A DNA stretch of 7,772 nt from an uncultured Mucilaginibacter sp. (GTDB lineage: Bacteria; Bacteroidota; Bacteroidia; Sphingobacteriales; Sphingobacteriaceae): positions 1 to 7,772 of the forward strand of contig CAMLFI010000107.1 of the NCBI GenBank assembly GCA_946479225.1, read 5' to 3'. Under the pieces are notes generated by a model. It was not told where the DNA came from, ran no database searches, and worked only from the letters and a program-made list of their open reading frames with translations. The translations under genes and the position numbers were made by a program. Below, piece after piece: positions 1 through 6,039 of this stretch (its first letter is position 1; every line of letters begins with the position of its first letter).

Positions 1-1403
1 CCAAAGGCGATGTTGTTGTAGATCGAATCGTTAAAGAGAATGGATTCCTGGTTTACAATGCCCATTAAATTGCGTAGCGAATAGGCCGTAACCTGTTTAA
101 GGTTATTACCGTCTATCGATATATTACCAGACTGTGGATCCATAAACCGGGGTATCATATCCATCAGGGTTGATTTACCGCCACCTGAAGGGCCCACGAG
201 CGCTATTGTTTTGCCTTTTTGTACAGTAAAGTTTATATCAGATAAAACCGTTTTATCGCCATAGGCAAATGAAACATTTTCAAATTGAATGCCGTCGTGA
301 AATTCGTTCAACGTAACGGCATCCGTTGCATCCGTAATAAGTGGTTTTTCATCTATAAGTTCTAATACCCTTTCACCTGCAGCAATGCCTGAGTGTATAT
401 TACTGAATGAATCAGACAATGCCTTGGCCGGGCGCATAACCTGCGAGAATATAGCTATGTAGGATATAAAGTCTCCGCCCGATAGCGTGGTAGTGCCATC
501 TAAGATCATCCCCCCGCCATACAATACTATTCCTGAAACCATAATAACCCCCAGCGTTTCTGAAACCGGCGAAGCCGATTGCTGCCGTTTTGCCATTGAA
601 CGTAGTATGGACGAATAACGCTTATTCTCGTCGTTGAAACGCTGCTTAATGTATTCTGAAGCGTTAAAAGCCTTAATAATGCGCACACCTGAAAGCGCCT
701 CATCCAGGTAGCTTATCATAGTACCAAATCTTTGCTGCGATTCAACTGCCTGGGCTTTAAGTCGCTTAACAATTCGTGATATTATAAATCCTGACACCGG
801 TACAACCAGAAGGGAGAAAAAAGTGAGTTCCGGACTTATTAAGAATAAAGTAATTATATAAAATATTAATTGCATAGGTTCTTTAAAAACCACTTGTAAT
901 GTACCGGTAACGGAATATTGTACAACTGTTACATCAGAAGCTACTTTTGATATGATATCACCTTTTCTTTCATTGTTGAAAAAGCCAAGATGCAGATCCA
1001 TTACGTTATTAAAAACAGCCTTTCTTAGGTTTAAAAGTGTATGCAGCTTTAGGTTTTCCATAATACGCTGCGATGCATATCTGAAAATATTACTCAATAT
1101 AACCGATGCCACTATCATGCTGCAAACTACCTTTAATGCAAACTTCCCGTCATATTGGGTAATAAGATATTGCACAAAGTTTTTAAAACTAGCCATCGGA
1201 TCAAGCCATGATGTCGGCTTTATGACAACCGCTGCATGCGCAATACCGGTTTTTGTATCAGAAAACAATGTTTCCATCAAAGGTGCAAGGAGCGCGAGAT
1301 TAAGCGTGTTGAAAAATATAGCAAAAAGAGTAACTATAATATACGGTATAGCAAATTTTTCAATTGGCTTGGCGAAGGAGAGCAGTCTGAAATAAGTCTT
1401 CAT
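1..1403 (-). CDS. ABC exporter, fused permease and ATPase, MsbA-like (C-terminus outside window)
   Basis: This inner-membrane exporter half-transporter has its membrane domain and nucleotide-binding domain in one chain. I translated 467 complete codons from the ATG at 1403. Hydrophobic segments lie near residues 17-42, 88-108, 172-212 (two helices) and 280-325. The type IV exporter hallmark FFNNERKGDI is at 141-150, and EALSGVRIIKAF at 235-246. The ATPase domain starts near residue 372: A-loop Tyr381, Walker A GPSGGGKST at 404-412 (Lys410), and Q-loop Gln452. The LSGGQ signature, Walker B and H-loop would lie beyond base 1, so ATPase integrity cannot be judged. The family works as dimers that flip lipids, glycolipids or drugs using ATP. 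The gene starts 40 bp after the stop of a glycosyltransferase on the same strand, which suggests an envelope glycolipid or polysaccharide precursor as substrate (inference). It could equally be a multidrug-type exporter; MsbA itself is not proven. Confidence 0.93.
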   Translation of the reverse strand, partial: MKTYFRLLSFAKPIEKFAIPYIIVTLFAIFFNTLNLALLAPLMETLFSDTKTGIAHAAVVIKPTSWLDPMASFKNFVQYLITQYDGKFALKVVCSMIVASVILSNIFRYASQRIMENLKLHTLLNLRKAVFNNVMDLHLGFFNNERKGDIISKVASDVTVVQYSVTGTLQVVFKEPMQLIFYIITLFLISPELTFFSLLVVPVSGFIISRIVKRLKAQAVESQQRFGTMISYLDEALSGVRIIKAFNASEYIKQRFNDENKRYSSILRSMAKRQQSASPVSETLGVIMVSGIVLYGGGMILDGTTTLSGGDFISYIAIFSQVMRPAKALSDSFSNIHSGIAAGERVLELIDEKPLITDATDAVTLNEFHDGIQFENVSFAYGDKTVLSDINFTVQKGKTIALVGPSGGGKSTLMDMIPRFMDPQSGNISIDGNNLKQVTAYSLRNLMGIVNQESILFNDSIYNNIAF

Positions 1404-1419
1404 TTAAAAATTAATGCCG

Positions 1420-1427
1420 CAAAACTA
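1420..1427 (-). promoter_or_regulatory. Possible internal -7 element before the ABC exporter
   Basis: On the minus strand TAGTTTTG matches the Bacteroidota -7 consensus TAnnTTTG exactly. It ends 16 nt before the exporter ATG, which would give a leader of roughly 10 nt. No TTG or TTTG is present about 19 nt further upstream, so only half the promoter is visible. It may give the exporter some expression independent of the glycosyltransferase upstream, or be a chance match in AT-rich DNA. Confidence 0.28.
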
Positions 1428-1443
1428 TGCAAATTACAGGCTA

Positions 1444-2535
1444 TTACCGCATAACCTGTTTGTAAACATTTATGGTTTGCATTAATGTGTTATCAAAGTT
1501 AAACAGGCTTAGCCGTTGTTTGCCTTTTGTTCTTAACTCAGATTGCAAGGTTTTATTGCTGATAACCGCTTCAATGGCGCTTGCTATTGAACTTTGGTCA
1601 TTGGGATCAAAATACTGCGCTGCATCGCCGCCCACTTCCGGTAACGATGAAGTATTACTCAGAATAACCGGGCAATTGTTATTAAATGCCTCTAAAACAG
1701 GCAAGCCAAATCCTTCGTAAAGCGACGGGAAAACAAATGCTTCGGCGTTGCTATATAGAACAGCTAGTTCGCCGTCGCTGGCTGATATTTGTTGAATACT
1801 ATCTGTTATGCCAAGGTTCTTAAAGAGATCTTGCTCCGCGGCTGTAAAACTTCCCCCGCCGGTGCATATCAACTGCAAATTGTACTTTGATAACAGCTGC
1901 GCTGCGGCTTTTACAAACCGATCAAAATTTTTATAAACGCCCCTGTCGCCAACAAATAGCAGGTACTTGCCAGGTGTTTTAAACTGTGCAGGTGGTGCCG
2001 GGCTATTATGCATTTTATAACCGAGGAGTATAACTGTTATTTTCTCGTCGGGTATGGCGTAAAATTTCTGGAGGTCGCGTTTGGTGCATTCTGATATGGC
2101 GATTATATGATCGGCGCGCTTAATAAGCTGTGCTTTGTAACCGGCGGTTAACGGATCCTGTGCCACAAAATAGTGCGGAAAGAGTTCATGTATCATATCA
2201 TGAACGGTTAATACAAAAGGCTTTTTAACCAGGTCTAAAAAGTAGGGGTTATAATACGTGGGGTGAAATACATCGTAATTGCCCTGCTTCAATAAATATC
2301 GGCAATACCATTTATTGTACTTATTACGGCGGGATTGCTTCTTTACTATTTGCTCAAGCAATCCTGCAAAGGGCAAACTTTCTTTATAAATGTAAGCGTT
2401 ATGCGTAAGTAACAGGCCTAATTTTGATTGCACGCCGGCGGTGGCACTTAAGCCGTAATGCAAATTGGCAAAACACCTGGATATTCCGCCATATTTTTGG
2501 TTAGAGAAAGCTTGATGATCAAACAGTATTTTCAT
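1444..2535 (-). CDS. GT4-type glycosyltransferase (GT-B fold)
   Basis: This cytoplasmic or membrane-associated retaining glycosyltransferase transfers a sugar from a nucleotide-sugar donor; donor and acceptor cannot be read from sequence. I start it at the ATG at 2535 (363 aa, beginning MKILFDHQAF), because MKI before a first beta-strand is the usual GT-B opening. The in-frame upstream ATG at 2589 would add 18 Cys-rich residues lying over palindromes. The N-terminal domain has the glycine loop YGGISR (15-20), FHPTYYNP (90-97) and HDMIHE (112-117). The donor domain has LLFVGDRGVYKN (192-203) and the EX7E motif EGFGLPVLE with Glu274 and Glu282, followed by a GGDAAQYFDP-type segment. Length is normal for GT4. 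The ABC exporter begins 40 bp downstream, so the two probably form an operon for an envelope glycoconjugate (inference). No Shine-Dalgarno is visible, as is normal in this phylum. Confidence 0.93.
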   Translation of the reverse strand: MKILFDHQAFSNQKYGGISRCFANLHYGLSATAGVQSKLGLLLTHNAYIYKESLPFAGLLEQIVKKQSRRNKYNKWYCRYLLKQGNYDVFHPTYYNPYFLDLVKKPFVLTVHDMIHELFPHYFVAQDPLTAGYKAQLIKRADHIIAISECTKRDLQKFYAIPDEKITVILLGYKMHNSPAPPAQFKTPGKYLLFVGDRGVYKNFDRFVKAAAQLLSKYNLQLICTGGGSFTAAEQDLFKNLGITDSIQQISASDGELAVLYSNAEAFVFPSLYEGFGLPVLEAFNNNCPVILSNTSSLPEVGGDAAQYFDPNDQSSIASAIEAVISNKTLQSELRTKGKQRLSLFNFDNTLMQTINVYKQVMR

Positions 2536-2560
2536 GCATTGATATTGTATAACGAAACAG

Positions 2561-2610
2561 ATGCCGTAATTACAGCATGGCAAAGCCATAGGCCGTTAAG
2601 GCAACGTTGC
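2561..2610. repeat. Cluster of three short palindromes upstream of the glycosyltransferase
   Basis: Three inverted repeats lie in 50 bp. Positions 2561-2578 form an 18-bp palindrome (ATGCCGTAATTACAGCAT) with a single mismatched pair, 2565/2574. Positions 2577-2589 are ATGGC-AAA-GCCAT. Positions 2601-2610 are the perfect palindrome GCAACGTTGC. They end about 26 bp before the chosen glycosyltransferase start, where operators or a 5'-leader structure would be expected. No T-tract follows, so a terminator is unlikely. The palindromes are seen directly; the regulatory role is inferred. Confidence 0.4.
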
Positions 2611-2683
2611 AAATATCAAAATAAAGTACGGGTTTAGGACTTTTAATTGTGGCTACGAAAGCCTGCCGTAACGTTAATTATTA

Positions 2684-2815
2684 TTATTTCTTTTTGCCGA
2701 TAGATGAGTCATCTTTTGACACCGATTTTTTACCGGCCTGATAGTCTGATGTGGATGTTTTACCACCAACAGTTGGCGCTTTTTTGACATTTTTCATGCC
2801 TTTATCTTTGCTCAT
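2684..2815 (-). CDS. Small lysine-rich hypothetical protein (43 aa)
   Basis: This complete short reading frame starts MSKDKGMKNVKKAPTVGGK and ends SSIGKKK before TAA, with further in-frame TAA codons just after. About 12 of 43 residues are Lys; the rest is mostly Ser, Gly, Asp and Thr, with no Cys, Trp or hydrophobic core, so it should be basic and intrinsically disordered. It has no signal peptide or membrane segment. I recall small proteins opening MSKDKG-K-(N)-KKAP in Sphingobacteriaceae and related Bacteroidota, usually annotated hypothetical; that memory, not just the open frame, is why I call it real. A basic disordered protein might bind RNA, DNA or ribosomes, but nothing here shows it. 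It lies downstream of cspA on the same strand, separated from it by a terminator, so it needs its own promoter; I see no convincing one in 2816-2884. Confidence 0.62.
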   Translation of the reverse strand: MSKDKGMKNVKKAPTVGGKTSTSDYQAGKKSVSKDDSSIGKKK

Positions 2816-2884
2816 AATATTAATTTTAAAATGATTGAATAAACGTTTAAATTTTGCGGATGCGTAATAGGAATATATAAATGT

Positions 2885-2914
2885 AAAAAAAAAGCATCCC
2901 GAATTTGGGATGCT
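2885..2914 (-). terminator. Rho-independent terminator of cspA
   Basis: On the minus strand an 8-bp perfect stem AGCATCCC/GGGATGCT with a 6-nt loop is followed directly by nine T residues. It begins 23 bp after the cspA stop codon. It isolates cspA from the 43-aa gene downstream. Confidence 0.9.
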
Positions 2915-2937
2915 CTCACGTAATTAATGCTTTATGA

Positions 2938-3132
2938 TTAAATAACCTTAACGTTTACTGCGTTAGGGCCTTTTTTACCTTCTTCTACATCGTACTGTAC
3001 ATGATCATTCTCACGGATCTCGTCAATTAAACCCGATGCGTGAACAAAAATATCGCTTCTGTTCTCGCTTTGTGAAATAAATCCAAAACCTTTTTCGTCG
3101 TTGAAAAATTTCACTGTTCCTTCTTTTTGCAT
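2938..3132 (-). CDS. cspA: Cold-shock domain protein, CspA family
   Basis: This 64-aa single-domain cold-shock protein is a five-stranded OB-fold that binds single-stranded RNA and DNA. Family members melt mRNA secondary structure and act as RNA chaperones or antiterminators in the cytoplasm. Both nucleic-acid motifs are intact: RNP1 KGFGFI at 14-19 and RNP2 DIFVHAS at 27-33. The opening GTVKFFN is the canonical first strand, and GPNAVNVKVI (55-64) the usual last strand. Length is typical. Bacteroidota often carry several paralogues and their expression is not always cold-induced, so cold regulation is not assured. It is monocistronic: its own terminator lies 23 bp downstream, and the porin terminator lies upstream. 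The upstream region contains a compound inverted repeat that could affect its mRNA. Confidence 0.96.
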   Translation of the reverse strand: MQKEGTVKFFNDEKGFGFISQSENRSDIFVHASGLIDEIRENDHVQYDVEEGKKGPNAVNVKVI

Positions 3133-3186
3133 TTGTCTTAATTTTAATAAGTTGGCAAGATACGCATAAAAGTCGGGCTATTTTAC

Positions 3187-3225
3187 TTTTGCTAAAATTA
3201 TTTAACAAATTGTTAAATAGCAAAA
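3187..3225 (-). repeat. Compound inverted repeat upstream of cspA
   Basis: An inner palindrome ATTTAACAA-A-TTGTTAAAT (3200-3218) is nested inside outer arms TTTTGCTA (3187-3194) and TAGCAAAA (3218-3225). As RNA this would fold as a roughly 16-bp AU-rich hairpin with a 5-6 nt bulge on one side. It begins 55 nt upstream of the cspA start codon and has no T-tract on either strand. It may be an operator or a temperature-sensitive leader structure. The structure is seen directly; the function is inferred. Confidence 0.5.
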
Positions 3226-3237
3226 ATGCCTAGATGC

Positions 3238-3263
3238 AAAAAAGCCACCCGGTAAGGGTGGCT
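3238..3263 (-). terminator. Rho-independent terminator of the outer-membrane barrel gene
   Basis: On the minus strand an 8-bp perfect GC-rich stem AGCCACCC/GGGTGGCT with a 5-nt loop is followed by six T residues. It lies about 32 bp after the stop codon of the barrel gene and should separate it from cspA. Confidence 0.9.
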
Positions 3264-3295
3264 GCAGTAATTATAGATCAGTTAATTAGAAGGAT

Positions 3296-3931
3296 TTAGA
3301 ATTTGAACCCCAGGGCAAATTGTAATGCCTGATATTTATAGGCTGGTACGTAAATGTTACCATTGGCATTTGTACCCTTAATGTCAATGGTATAACGGGC
3401 GTTCAGGTTAACGTGCTCATTAACGTCTATACCTGCACCTATCACTCCTGCAAAGAATGTTTTTATACCACTGTATTGGTAATAGTCCCGGAATGATTCG
3501 GCGAAGCCATCATTATAGGTGTTGTTTGACGAAAGCAGGTAAGAAAATTGTGGTCCGGCAAAAACGTTGAATTTTTTACCTGCATTTACTTTCACGAAAA
3601 CAGGAAAATCAAGAAACTGAGAACGTTGACTAAATCTGCCTGATTGTGTAGTAACAGCATATCCCTTTTGAGCGTAAAGCCATTCAGCACTTATTGCGAT
3701 CTTGTCAGAAACGGGATGACTATATGTAAAGCCCAGGCTGAAACCCGCAAGGCCACCGGTTTCGTAATTGTTTTTTGATGATGTCACGGCATTAGAAAAT
3801 GCAGCACCTACAGCCAAGCCAAACCGTGGCCTGTATGACTGGTCATAATCTTCACGAGGACCAAAAAATTGCTGGGCGCTGGCACTTGCTGTAATAAACA
3901 GGCAAATAATTAGGGGGAGAATTTTTTTCAT
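3296..3931 (-). CDS. Outer-membrane beta-barrel protein, PorT-like (porin family)
   Basis: This 211-aa outer-membrane protein has a clear Sec signal peptide: positive MKK, hydrophobic core to about residue 14, then ASASA, with cleavage probably after Ala19 before QQ. The mature chain alternates polar and hydrophobic residues as amphipathic strands, for example FGLAVGAAF (37-45), LAGFSLGFTYS (61-71), ISAEWLYAQKGY (80-91), FLDFPVFVKV (106-115), FNVFAGPQFSYLL (121-133) and QALQFALGFKF at the end. The terminal Phe is the usual recognition signal for the BAM complex. The pattern fits the PorT/OMP_b-brl_2 family common in Bacteroidota, probably an eight-stranded barrel. Its ligand or role is unknown; most family members are uncharacterised and this one need not belong to the type IX secretion system. 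It is transcribed alone, with its own terminator, and is divergent from the GH3 enzyme. Confidence 0.9.
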   Translation of the reverse strand: MKKILPLIICLFITASASAQQFFGPREDYDQSYRPRFGLAVGAAFSNAVTSSKNNYETGGLAGFSLGFTYSHPVSDKIAISAEWLYAQKGYAVTTQSGRFSQRSQFLDFPVFVKVNAGKKFNVFAGPQFSYLLSSNNTYNDGFAESFRDYYQYSGIKTFFAGVIGAGIDVNEHVNLNARYTIDIKGTNANGNIYVPAYKYQALQFALGFKF

Positions 3932-3987
3932 AATATTATAACTTATTACGTTATGTTAATTATAAGTGTTACAAAAAATTCGCTCTG

Positions 3988-4022
3988 GTCAGAAATTATT
4001 TAGTGTTTACCGCGTTTCTGAC
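3988..4022. repeat. 8-bp inverted repeat between divergent barrel and GH3 genes
   Basis: GTCAGAAA (3988-3995) and TTTCTGAC (4015-4022) are perfect inverted repeats separated by 19 bp. They sit near the middle of the 133-bp region between the divergent start codons, and overlap the space upstream of the proposed GH3 promoter. This placement would suit a regulator binding both genes' control region. No T-tract follows on either strand, so a terminator is unlikely. Confidence 0.4.
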
Positions 4023-4028
4023 AAAGAG

Positions 4029-4062
4029 TTGCAGAAGTCTGCATTTTTTTAAATTACTTTTG
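4029..4062 (+). promoter_or_regulatory. Candidate Bacteroidota promoter of the GH3 gene
   Basis: TTG at 4029-4031 and an exact -7 match TACTTTTG at 4055-4062 are separated by 23 bp, within the TTG-N17-23-TAnnTTTG range reported for Flavobacterium. Transcription would begin around 4068, just after the ATG at 4065 and just before the in-frame ATG at 4071. This favours the second start and an almost leaderless message. Confidence 0.42.
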
Positions 4063-4064
4063 AA

Positions 4065-5798
4065 ATGTTTATGAGATCGTTTAAAAAAATTTCAGCCTCC
4101 ACTATTTTTCTTGCTGTTTTGCTTTCGGTTAATCCCGTTGTAGCTCAACAGAAAACCTATATCCAATTATTAAGCCAACCCAGTCAATGGGTTGATTCTG
4201 TGTACAATAAGCTAAATAAAAAGCAGCGGATAGCGCAATTATTCTTCGTTCGTGCACATACAAACAGGGGTAAAAAATATGAAGATTCTGTAGCCAAAGT
4301 AGTTCATAATCAGCATGTTGGAGGTTTGGTTTTCTTTCAGGGAGGCCCCGGCAGGCAAGCTAACCTTATCAACCGTTATCAGCGCGAAAGCAAGGTGCCC
4401 CTGTTAATAGCTCAAGATGGGGAATGGGGAATTGGAATGCGACTAGATTCCACACTTTCTTACCCATATCAAATGACATTGGGTGCCGTACAGAATGAAA
4501 AACTCATTTATCAAATGGGTCAACAAATAGCCTACGACTTTAAGCGATTGGGTATGCACATGAACTTTGCACCCGTTATGGATGTAAATAATAACCCGGA
4601 CAACCCGGTTATTAACTACCGTTCCTTTGGCGACAACAAGTACAACGTAGCTCGTAAAGGCATTGCTTATCTTAATGGTATGCAGGATGCAGGTCTACTA
4701 ACAACTACCAAGCATTTTCCGGGTCATGGTGATACCAATGTAGATTCACATTATGACCTGCCTTTGTTACCATTTTCGCGCCAGCGTTTGGATTCGTTGG
4801 AACTATACCCATTTAAGCAGGCAATTGCCGCCGGCGTTAGCGGGGTAATGATAGCCCATATGAGTATCCCATCATTAGATAATACCCCAAATTTGCCTTC
4901 AACCTTATCGCGCAAAATAGTTACTAATCTGTTAAAAGATTCACTCGGCTTTAAAGGCCTGGTGGTTTGCGACGCTATGGAAATGCAGGGAGTTATAAAG
5001 TATTTCCCCGACGGCGAAGCAGAGCTGCGGGCTTTTATGGCGGGCAATGATATTATAGAGTTATCAATGGATTCAAAAAAATCCATTCACAAAATACTAA
5101 AGGCTATGCGCCATCGTCAGTTGTCTGAGCAGGAGTTTGAGGCAAAAGTAAAGAAAGTGTTGATGGCCAAGTATTGGGCTGGACTTAACAAACCACAGGA
5201 AGTAAATACCAGTAATGTTGTAGCGGACCTAAATCGCTCTGCAACAAAAGATCTTATAGCACAACTAAGCAATGAAGCAGTTACGCAACTGCGGGGCAGT
5301 TCTCGCGATTTACAGCTTAATCCCCTTATGCGCACAGCTATTATTGGCGTGGGTATTACCAACCCAACCGCATTTCAAAGCGAATTGCGGCGCTGGTATC
5401 CCAACAGCACGTTGTTTTTAGTGAATAAAAGCACTCCAATTGATGAGCTTAACAACATAATTAAAAGTTTACAGGAATACAGCCAGGTTTTTGTTGGCGT
5501 GCATGATACCCGCGCCAGGCCGCAAAGCAAATTGGATTACAGCAGCGGCGTTAAACAATTTATAGCAGCATTAACCGCGCATGAAAATACTGTCATCAGC
5601 TTCTTTACTAACCCCTACGCAATGGCGGGCATACCCGGTATTGAACGGGCACACGCGTTGCTGGCTTGTTACCAAAACAGCGAGGATATGCAGCAAGCTG
5701 CTGTAAGGGCGATAACGCAGCAAAGTAAGCCCACGGGTAAATTGCCGGTTAGTATAAATGTTTTCTTTCCTACCGGAGCGGGGCAGGTAGGGTTGTAA
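4065..5798 (+). CDS. Secreted GH3 beta-N-acetylhexosaminidase (NagZ-like), without a beta-lactamase domain
   Basis: This glycoside hydrolase family 3 enzyme is predicted to remove terminal N-acetylglucosamine from muropeptides or related amino-sugar glycans. The 577-aa product has a signal peptide: MRSFKK, a hydrophobic stretch, and probable cleavage after Ala27 (VVA before QQ), so it acts in the periplasm. The catalytic TIM barrel spans about 45-375. It shows the NagZ signature KHFPGHGDT (216-224), the His-Asp dyad of this clade in DSH (Asp227, His229), and the nucleophile Asp303 in VVCDAMEMQGV. An alpha/beta GH3 C-terminal domain follows (about 395-570). Many Bacteroidota homologues continue into a C-terminal beta-lactamase/serine hydrolase domain of some 400 residues; this one stops where that linker would begin, and I see no remnant downstream. 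ATG 4065 gives the longest frame; ATG 4071 fits the signal peptide and the promoter better. Confidence 0.93.
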   Translation: MFMRSFKKISASTIFLAVLLSVNPVVAQQKTYIQLLSQPSQWVDSVYNKLNKKQRIAQLFFVRAHTNRGKKYEDSVAKVVHNQHVGGLVFFQGGPGRQANLINRYQRESKVPLLIAQDGEWGIGMRLDSTLSYPYQMTLGAVQNEKLIYQMGQQIAYDFKRLGMHMNFAPVMDVNNNPDNPVINYRSFGDNKYNVARKGIAYLNGMQDAGLLTTTKHFPGHGDTNVDSHYDLPLLPFSRQRLDSLELYPFKQAIAAGVSGVMIAHMSIPSLDNTPNLPSTLSRKIVTNLLKDSLGFKGLVVCDAMEMQGVIKYFPDGEAELRAFMAGNDIIELSMDSKKSIHKILKAMRHRQLSEQEFEAKVKKVLMAKYWAGLNKPQEVNTSNVVADLNRSATKDLIAQLSNEAVTQLRGSSRDLQLNPLMRTAIIGVGITNPTAFQSELRRWYPNSTLFLVNKSTPIDELNNIIKSLQEYSQVFVGVHDTRARPQSKLDYSSGVKQFIAALTAHENTVISFFTNPYAMAGIPGIERAHALLACYQNSEDMQQAAVRAITQQSKPTGKLPVSINVFFPTGAGQVGL

Positions 5799-5807
5799 GA
5801 AATGTTT

Positions 5808-5838
5808 TTGACATATTTTGTGTATATTTAAGTATAAT
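5808..5838 (+). promoter_or_regulatory. Possible promoter with E. coli-type hexamers
   Basis: TTGACA (5808-5813) and TATAAT (5833-5838) are exact sigma70 hexamers with a 19-bp spacer, longer than the optimal 17. They lie between the GH3 stop and the start of the 62-aa gene, and transcription would begin only a few bases before that ATG. This consensus is not the usual one for Bacteroidota, and no well-spaced TTG/TAnnTTTG pair is seen here. Chance in AT-rich sequence is a real possibility. Confidence 0.3.
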
Positions 5839-5847
5839 ATAGATGGT

Positions 5848-6036
5848 ATGAAGATAGTTCCAATTGTTACCAAAGTTAAAATGAAGGGTGGTGATGAAGA
5901 CTATAAAGACATGCTTTATTGGCTTAGTAAAACACCTCAGGAACGTATAGCCGCAGTTACTCACTTAAGAAGGGCGTTTTTAAAGAGCGGCGAACGACTG
6001 GATAAGTCAGTTGTTATTAAAAGAAAGATGCGTTAA
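5848..6036 (+). CDS. Small conserved-type protein (62 aa), possible orphan toxin-antitoxin component
   Basis: I start this at ATG 5848 (MKIVPIVTKVKMKGG); the longer frame from 5818 adds ten residues overlapping the likely promoter. The core DYKDMLYWLSKTPQERIAAV (28-47), then a basic tail LDKSVVIKRKMR, resembles short proteins with the pattern D-x-YW-S-TPxERLxAVxxLR. I recall those being encoded next to nucleotidyltransferase (MNT or AbiEii-like) genes in Bacteroidota and Chlorobi, where they are thought to be partners or antitoxins. This is from memory and should be checked. No nucleotidyltransferase is present here, so the copy would be an orphan. It lacks a signal peptide and membrane segments and is likely helical and cytoplasmic. 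Its stop lies 3 bp from the stop of the ParE-like toxin on the opposite strand. Confidence 0.7.
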   Translation: MKIVPIVTKVKMKGGDEDYKDMLYWLSKTPQERIAAVTHLRRAFLKSGERLDKSVVIKRKMR

Positions 6037-6039
6037 TTT

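Noticed and set aside
952..1454. Plus-strand open frames across the ABC exporter and its leader
   Set aside because: They lie antisense to a well-supported exporter reading frame and show no domain or signal of their own.
2536..2589. Longer glycosyltransferase start at ATG 2589
   Set aside because: The added 18 residues (MALPCCNYGICFVIQYQC) do not fit the GT-B opening, which begins cleanly at MKILFDHQAF, and they overlap the palindromes.
2651..2663. Hairpin GGCT-TTCGT-AGCC (minus strand) as terminator of the 43-aa gene
   Set aside because: The stem is only 4 bp and no T-tract follows.
3023..3223. Minus-strand 66-aa frame overlapping cspA
   Set aside because: It overlaps cspA in another frame, while cspA has intact RNP1 and RNP2 motifs.
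5811..5830. TAnnTTTG-like sequences (TATTTTG, TATATTTA) before the 62-aa gene
   Set aside because: One is a base short and the other ends in A, and neither has a TTG about 19 bp upstream.
4751..5964. Several minus-strand open frames inside and just after the GH3 gene
   Set aside because: They are antisense to the GH3 gene or to the 62-aa gene and lack recognisable protein features.
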